Positions 58,887 to 64,000 of a DNA stretch of 64,000 bases are shown piece by piece. The stretch is from Gemmataceae bacterium (GTDB taxonomy: Bacteria > Planctomycetota > Planctomycetia > Gemmatales > Gemmataceae), in assembly GCA_901538445.1 (NCBI GenBank), contig LR594584.1:4371006-4435005 (forward strand), written 5' to 3'. Made by a program: the position numbers and the translations under genes. The first letter of the stretch is position 1; the number at the start of each line of letters is the position of its first letter. The notes beneath the pieces are model-generated. The model was not told the origin of the DNA. It did no database searches and worked only from the letters and a program-made list of their open reading frames with translations.

Positions 58887-61800
58887 TCACGCCCGCGCGA
58901 GCTGGTTCTTGCGGAACGCCTCGTTGAGCGTCTTCTCCATGACGCACTCGTAGTCCTGCATCTGGGCGATCACGCGGCCGTCGGCGTCGAGGTAGTCGAT
59001 GTCGGCGCGGGCGAACGTGCCGTCGTCGCGGCGGACCCGGATGACCACCCGCACCGGGCCGGCCGGGAACGCCTTGCGGAACTGCCGGTACCGGCCCGCG
59101 AAGCACGGGAGCGACGCCACGTCGTGCCGGGCCTGCGTCCACAGGATCATCATCTGGAAGCTCGCGTCGAGCACCAGCGGCTCCGCGATCCACGACGACC
59201 GGAGCGGCGACAGGAACCAGTCGGCCGGGGTCGGGGCGGTGCCCGCGGTGCCGATGAACGCCGCGTCGGCCACGCCCTCGATCCGCTCGATGCCGCGGAG
59301 CGCCTGCCCGTGGAACAGCATCTCCCGGTACGCCTGGGCGACCGAGAACCCGACCGGCTGCACCGGGGGCGGGGCGTCGGCCGGCGGGGCGGCCGGCAGC
59401 GCGGCGGTCAGCACGATCTCGGCCCGCGAGTGGATCACGTCGCGGCCGTCCCGCTTCTTGCCCCGGAGCTGGACCGGCACCACCAGTGTCTTGTCCTGCT
59501 TCACCGCCTTGCCGGCGAACGCCCGGAGCGCGGCCGTTTGGCCCAGGTCGAGTTGCACCCCGCTGGTCACCCGCAGGTCGTTGAACCCGTGGAACTGCAT
59601 GCCGGGGTTCCCGTGGATCGCGGCGTGCGCGAGCCACTCCAGGTGCATTGCCATCGGGAGCACGGCCCGGCCGTCGATCACGTGGGCCTTCAGGATCGGG
59701 TGGGTGACCGCGTCCACGGTCCGCTCGAACGCGAGGGCCATCTCCTGCGGGGACGACCCGCTCGACACGCCCGGCCCGCCGCGGCCCGGGGTCGGGGCCG
59801 AGACGAGCGGCGGCAGCGAGATCACGCCCGAACTCCCCGGGGCCGCCGACCGGCCCAGCGCGACCACCTCGACCGCCTTACCGGCGCTGAGTTCCTGCAC
59901 CAGGAACACGGCCCCTTCGAGCAGCGGGACCAGGCCGACGCCCTCGGACTCGAACACCTTGCGGAGGCCGGGCGTGACCATGCCGCCCTCCCACGGCCCC
60001 CAGTTGATCGCCACGACGCGGCAGTTCGGCCGGCGGCGCGACTCGACCTGGGCCGTCTTGTTCAGCACCTCGTTGGCGACGGCGTAGGCCGCCTGCCCGA
60101 CGCGGCCGAGCCGGGCGGTGGTGGAGCTGAACAGCACCAGCGCCTTGAGGTCGTCGCCCCCGACCGCGGCGAGGACGTTCCGCAGCCCGTCCACCTTGGT
60201 GGCGTAGACCCGGTCGAACTGCTCGGGGGCGAGGTCGTCGATCCGCTTGTCGGCCAGCACCCCGGCCCCGTGGACCACGACGGAGACCGGCCCGAACTCG
60301 GCCCGGACCCGGTCGAGCAGCCCGGCGACCGCGGCGGCGTCGGTGACGTTGACGGGGTAGTAGGCGACCTTCGCGCCGGTCTGGGCGACGCGGTGCAGCG
60401 TCTCGCGGACCTCGCGGGCCGCGGTCAGCTTCGCGTAGAACTCGCCGACCGCCCGCGGCCCGCCCTCGGCCCCGGCGAACGCCGCGATCGCCCGCTTCAG
60501 GTCGGCCTCCTCGGTGAGCCCGACGGCCCACTCGGGCTCCGGGCCGGGCGTCGGGGTGCGGCCGGTGAGGACGAGCGTGGCCCCGTAGGTCTCGGCCAGC
60601 GACACCGCGACCTCGGCCGTCACGCCCCGGGCCCCGCCGGTGACCAGGATCACGTCCTTGCGGCCGAGCTTGATGAGCTGCCCGGCCGGCCGCCGGGCGG
60701 CGACCGCGAGGTCGAGCGAGCACCGGTGGGTCGCCGCGACCCCCACCTCGGTCGGGCCGAACAGCAGCGCCTCCTCGACGACCGCGGCGGCCCCCTGGGC
60801 GACCGACACCTCGGGCGACAGGTCGATGACCTTGCACGCCACCTCGGGCCACTCGTGCCGGGCCGTCTTGACCAGGCCGGCGAGCCCGCCCGCGGTCGGG
60901 TCGGCGTCGGGGGACAGGTTCGCGAGGCCGAACGCGCCGTCGAGCCGCGCGACCGCGACGAGCACGGCCGCCCCGGTGCCGGGCCGGGCCGAGTGCCGGA
61001 GCCGCGGGCCGGCCAGCTTCACCCACTCGAACGCCCGCCGGTTCAGCCCCGCGTCGGGGGACACCGGGGCGAGGAGCAGCAGGCCGACGAGCCGGTCGGG
61101 CCGCTCGGCCGGGAGCGGGTCGGCCCACGCGAAGGCGTGCGGGGCCAGGCCGCGGGCGGCGAGCCCGGCGGCCACCGTCTCGGTCAGCGCGTCGGGGTCG
61201 CCGACCACCCACACCTCGCCGCCGGCCGCGAGCGCCACGGCCTTCCGCGGGGCGGCCGGGTCCAGGTCCACCGGCTGGAGGATGCTCCGGTCGACGCGGT
61301 CGGCCCCGACGATCCCGATCGACTGCGGCACGTTGCGGGGCACCGGGTTCTTGGTCACGTCGGTCCGCTTCTTAGCCGCCGGGCCGGGATCGACCGGGTC
61401 GACCTTCACGGTGCGGAGCCGCTCGTCCTCGGCCAGGGTGGCCGGGGCCGGCTGCGGGGCCGCCGCGGGCATCGCGGCCATCTCCCGCGAGTCGGACAGC
61501 ACCGCCGCGCCGTTGGCGGGGCCGGCGATGAAGGTGGCGACGTCCTTGAGGGTGTGGAGGGTCCCGAGGTGCTCGGGCCGGACCACCGGCGCGTCCGGGA
61601 GCCGCTCCTGGAGCGCCGACAGGATCTCCACCCGCTTGATCGAGTCCACCCCCAGGTCCCCGTCCAGCGACAGCGACAGGTCCAGGCTCTCCACCGGGTA
61701 GCCGGTCTTTTCCGACACCACCGAAAGCAGCGTCGCGGCGATCCGGTCGTCGGCCTTCGGTTTCGGTGCGGGGGCCGGTTGGGGCGCGGGCTTCGGTGCA

Positions 61801-64000
61801 GGGGCCGGCGGGGGCGGTGCGACCGCGGCGGGCGGCTGCGCCTGGACCGGGGCCGGCGGGGGCGCGTACACCGGCGGGGGCGGGGCGTAAGCCGGCACCG
61901 GCGCGGGGGCCGGGGCGGGGAACGGCACCGGCACGGGCGCGCCGCCGAGCCCCGAGAGCAGCATCGCCTGCTGCTGCTCGACGAGCACCTGGAGGGTCCG
62001 CTGGGCGGCGTCCTGGGCGTCGAGGAACTGCTTGTGGAGCGCGGCCGTCTGCTCCTGCATCCGCTGGAGCGAGGCCAGGCTCTGCTGGGTCACCAGGAGC
62101 GCCTGCGCCAGCGCGTTCGGGTCGGCGTCGTTCATACCAGTCCCCCTGACGGCGAAGGTCGGGCGCGGAGCGTGAGTCGTGTGGGTCGGGGCGTGGGTCG
62201 TGGCGAGGGCGGCGAGCGGCGGGCGGGCGGCCCGCGGGGCGACGTAGTTGGCCCCGGTCAGGGGCACGGTCATCCCCGGCTTCGCGGCCCCCTGGCGCGG
62301 CGGGCGGCACCGGCTCCCGGCCTCCCAGGCCGCCAGTTCGACGTGGTGCCCGCGGGCCGCGAGCCGGGCGAGTGCCCGCCCCAGGTCGAGCACCCCGGGC
62401 TGCTTCCCCCCGGAGGCGTCCACCGCCACCGCGGCGACGCCCGGCGCCGCGGCCTCCTCGGCGGTCGCCTCGGCGAGCTTCGTCAGCACCGTGCCGGGGC
62501 CGACCTCGAGGAACGTCCGCACGCCGGCCGCGATCATGTTGCGGATTTGATCGGCGAACGCGACCGGCTTCGCCAGTTGCTCGGCGAGCAGCGTCCGGGC
62601 CTCGCGGGGGTCGGCCGGGTACGGCTCGGCCGTCGTGTTCGCGTACACCGGCACCGTGCCCCGGCCGAACTCGACGCCCTCCAGCGCGGCGAGGAACGGG
62701 GCGGCCGCGTCGGCGACGAGCGGGCTGTGGAACGCGGCCGCGACCGGGAGCCGGACCGACTTCATCCGGGCCGCGGCGAACGCCTGCTGGGCGCGGTCGA
62801 CCTCGGGCGTCGCCCCCGACACGACCGACTGCTTCGGCCCGTTCCGGTTGGCGACCACGACGTCGAGCTTGTGCTCGGCGATGACCCCCTCGATGGCGGC
62901 CAGCGGCGCGAGGACCGCGAGCATGGTGCCGGGGTCGCCGGGCCGCCGCTCGCCCATGAGCCGCCCGCGGAGCCGGGACAGGTGGAACAGGTCGGCCGGG
63001 GCGAACCGGTCGGCGGCGGCCAGGGCGACGAGTTCGCCGTAGCTGTGGCCCGCGAACGCCGTCGCCCGGACCCCGAACCGCTCGCACAGCACCCGCCACG
63101 CGCCGAAGCTCACCGCCCCCAGCGCCGGCTGGGCGTTGGCGGTGTCGCGGAGGTCCGCGTCGTGCCACTTGCGGGCCTCGGGGTCGAAGCGGGTGGGCGG
63201 GTAGATGCGGTCGGACAGCCGGCGGGTGTCGGTGTCGTCCTGGGCCTGGGCGGCGACGGCCCGGTCGGCCTCGGCCAGGCTGTCGAGCACCTCCGGGAAC
63301 AGGCACGCGAGGTCGCGGAGCATCCCGACCGCCTGCGACCCCTGCCCGGGGAACAGCACCGCGAGCGCCCCGGCCTCGGGGCCGCGGCCGTAGAACGCGC
63401 CCTCGGGGGTGTGCCACTCGGCCGCGTCCGGGTCGGCCAGGAGCCGGGCCTTCGCGCCGGCGACCAGCTTCGCCACGTCGGTGAGCGACCGGTGCGCCGC
63501 GAACGCGAGCCGGCACGGGGCCAGCGCGTCGAACGCCGAGCGGGACCGCTCCGCGAACCGGGCCAGGGCCGCCCAGTCGGTCCGCGCCGCCGGACCCTCG
63601 ACCGGCTGCGGCGACGGGTGGACCTTGGCCGCGAACCTGTCCAGTTCGGCGGCGAGTTGCTGCGGGGAGTCGGCGCCGAGCGCCACGATCTCGACCGAGC
63701 CGTCCCAGTCGAGGTCCGTCTTGGCCGGGGCGTACTCCTCCAGGACCGCGTGGAAGTTGCTCCCGCCGAACCCGAACGCGGACATCGCCGCGCGGCGCGG
63801 GTGCCCGGCCCGCGGGAGCCACGGCCGCATCACGGTGTTCACGTAGAACGGGGAGTCCGGGGCCGACAGCGGATCGACCGGCCGCTCGACCTTGATCGTC
63901 GGCGGGAGCACCTTGTAGTTGAGCGCCAGCGCCACCTTGATGAGCGACGCCGCCCCGGCGGCCGCCTTCGTGTGCCCGATCTGCGACTTCACGGACCCGA
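58887..64000 (-). CDS. Polyunsaturated-fatty-acid-type synthase, KS-MAT-ACP-KR-DH (5' end outside window)
   Basis: At least 1704 aa; the frame is open to the window edge. From the N-terminal side it has the C-terminal part of a KS (GSVKSQIGHTKAAAGAASLI; SAFGFGGSNFHAVLEEY, 63720-64000). A malonyl-CoA acyltransferase follows (PGQGSQAVGM; FAGHSYGELVALAA; about 62480-63400), then an Ala/Pro-rich linker. Next is a single ACP (LGVDSIKRVEIL, Ser near 61646), then a ketoreductase (VTGGARGVTAEVAVSL; LFSSTTARLGRVGQAAYAVA; 60000-60660). It ends with a polyketide-type DH (HPILKAHVIDGRAVLPMAMH; 58900-59720). This is the PfaA order KS-MAT-ACP-KR-DH but with only one ACP in place of the four to nine of EPA/DHA synthases. 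It is upstream of the other synthase gene, with a 650-bp repeat-filled gap between. Confidence 0.9.
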   Translation of the reverse strand, partial: GSVKSQIGHTKAAAGAASLIKVALALNYKVLPPTIKVERPVDPLSAPDSPFYVNTVMRPWLPRAGHPRRAAMSAFGFGGSNFHAVLEEYAPAKTDLDWDGSVEIVALGADSPQQLAAELDRFAAKVHPSPQPVEGPAARTDWAALARFAERSRSAFDALAPCRLAFAAHRSLTDVAKLVAGAKARLLADPDAAEWHTPEGAFYGRGPEAGALAVLFPGQGSQAVGMLRDLACLFPEVLDSLAEADRAVAAQAQDDTDTRRLSDRIYPPTRFDPEARKWHDADLRDTANAQPALGAVSFGAWRVLCERFGVRATAFAGHSYGELVALAAADRFAPADLFHLSRLRGRLMGERRPGDPGTMLAVLAPLAAIEGVIAEHKLDVVVANRNGPKQSVVSGATPEVDRAQQAFAAARMKSVRLPVAAAFHSPLVADAAAPFLAALEGVEFGRGTVPVYANTTAEPYPADPREARTLLAEQLAKPVAFADQIRNMIAAGVRTFLEVGPGTVLTKLAEATAEEAAAPGVAAVAVDASGGKQPGVLDLGRALARLAARGHHVELAAWEAGSRCRPPRQGAAKPGMTVPLTGANYVAPRAARPPLAALATTHAPTHTTHAPRPTFAVRGTGMNDADPNALAQALLVTQQSLASLQRMQEQTAALHKQFLDAQDAAQRTLQVLVEQQQAMLLSGLGGAPVPVPFPAPAPAPVPAYAPPPPVYAPPPAPVQAQPPAAVAPPPPAPAPKPAPQPAPAPKPKADDRIAATLLSVVSEKTGYPVESLDLSLSLDGDLGVDSIKRVEILSALQERLPDAPVVRPEHLGTLHTLKDVATFIAGPANGAAVLSDSREMAAMPAAAPQPAPATLAEDERLRTVKVDPVDPGPAAKKRTDVTKNPVPRNVPQSIGIVGADRVDRSILQPVDLDPAAPRKAVALAAGGEVWVVGDPDALTETVAAGLAARGLAPHAFAWADPLPAERPDRLVGLLLLAPVSPDAGLNRRAFEWVKLAGPRLRHSARPGTGAAVLVAVARLDGAFGLANLSPDADPTAGGLAGLVKTARHEWPEVACKVIDLSPEVSVAQGAAAVVEEALLFGPTEVGVAATHRCSLDLAVAARRPAGQLIKLGRKDVILVTGGARGVTAEVAVSLAETYGATLVLTGRTPTPGPEPEWAVGLTEEADLKRAIAAFAGAEGGPRAVGEFYAKLTAAREVRETLHRVAQTGAKVAYYPVNVTDAAAVAGLLDRVRAEFGPVSVVVHGAGVLADKRIDDLAPEQFDRVYATKVDGLRNVLAAVGGDDLKALVLFSSTTARLGRVGQAAYAVANEVLNKTAQVESRRRPNCRVVAINWGPWEGGMVTPGLRKVFESEGVGLVPLLEGAVFLVQELSAGKAVEVVALGRSAAPGSSGVISLPPLVSAPTPGRGGPGVSSGSSPQEMALAFERTVDAVTHPILKAHVIDGRAVLPMAMHLEWLAHAAIHGNPGMQFHGFNDLRVTSGVQLDLGQTAALRAFAGKAVKQDKTLVVPVQLRGKKRDGRDVIHSRAEIVLTAALPAAPPADAPPPVQPVGFSVAQAYREMLFHGQALRGIERIEGVADAAFIGTAGTAPTPADWFLSPLRSSWIAEPLVLDASFQMMILWTQARHDVASLPCFAGRYRQFRKAFPAGPVRVVIRVRRDDGTFARADIDYLDADGRVIAQMQDYECVMEKTLNEAFRKNQLARA

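Overview
The window is a GC-rich chromosomal segment that looks like a planctomycete of the Gemmata type (Gemmataceae). This is inferred from gene content: DUF1501, DUF1552 and DUF1592/cytochrome-type exported proteins, a TIGR02996-domain protein, an SdrD-B-repeat surface protein, a formylglycine-type sulfatase, a XylR-like AraC regulator and many GTG starts. No rRNA, tRNA, CRISPR array, phage or plasmid module was found.

Layout. 1-4.8 kb: the end of a repeat-rich surface protein, a small unknown gene, a SYLF lipid-binding protein and a two-domain endonuclease/exonuclease/phosphatase protein. 5-11.3 kb: a tripartite RND efflux operon (outer-membrane factor, pump, adaptor). 11.8-22 kb: an exported-protein region with an unknown secreted protein, a sulfatase, DUF1552, DUF1592 and DUF1501 proteins and a XylR-like regulator. 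22-34 kb: mixed housekeeping and small genes, including a membrane glycosyltransferase, queA, a TIGR02996 protein, a small helical protein with an HNH endonuclease, proS and a serine hydrolase. 34-45.8 kb: a THUMP methyltransferase, three unrelated intramembrane protease families (CPBP, M50, PrsW), coaD, a class V aminotransferase, a DinB-type protein, an Imm1-like protein and a T4 Rnl1-type RNA ligase.

45.9-64 kb, all on the minus strand, is the most striking part. Two giant polyunsaturated-fatty-acid-synthase-type polyketide synthase genes (the second runs off the window end) lie upstream of oleA, oleB, an HU-like gene, oleC and oleD. The five downstream genes are tightly packed, with ATGA or GTGA stop/start overlaps at three junctions. 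The expected job, by analogy with the Pfa plus OleABCD pathway known from Shewanella, is to make a polyunsaturated acyl chain and join two such chains head to head into a long-chain polyene hydrocarbon. The synthase architecture (KS-CLF-AT-DH array, and KS-MAT-single ACP-KR-DH) suggests a secondary-lipid synthase rather than a classical EPA/DHA synthase.

The window is also rich in small repeats. A roughly 200 bp element built on a strict 20-bp ladder occurs three times. A ~133 bp palindromic element occurs three times: once intergenic, once in frame inside oleC, and once split by another inverted-repeat element flanked by 10-bp direct repeats. Other palindromes lie in frame in oleB and in the glycosyltransferase, form the 5' leader of queA, or flank gene starts. 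Families and functions are assigned from motif recognition only; no database search was run.
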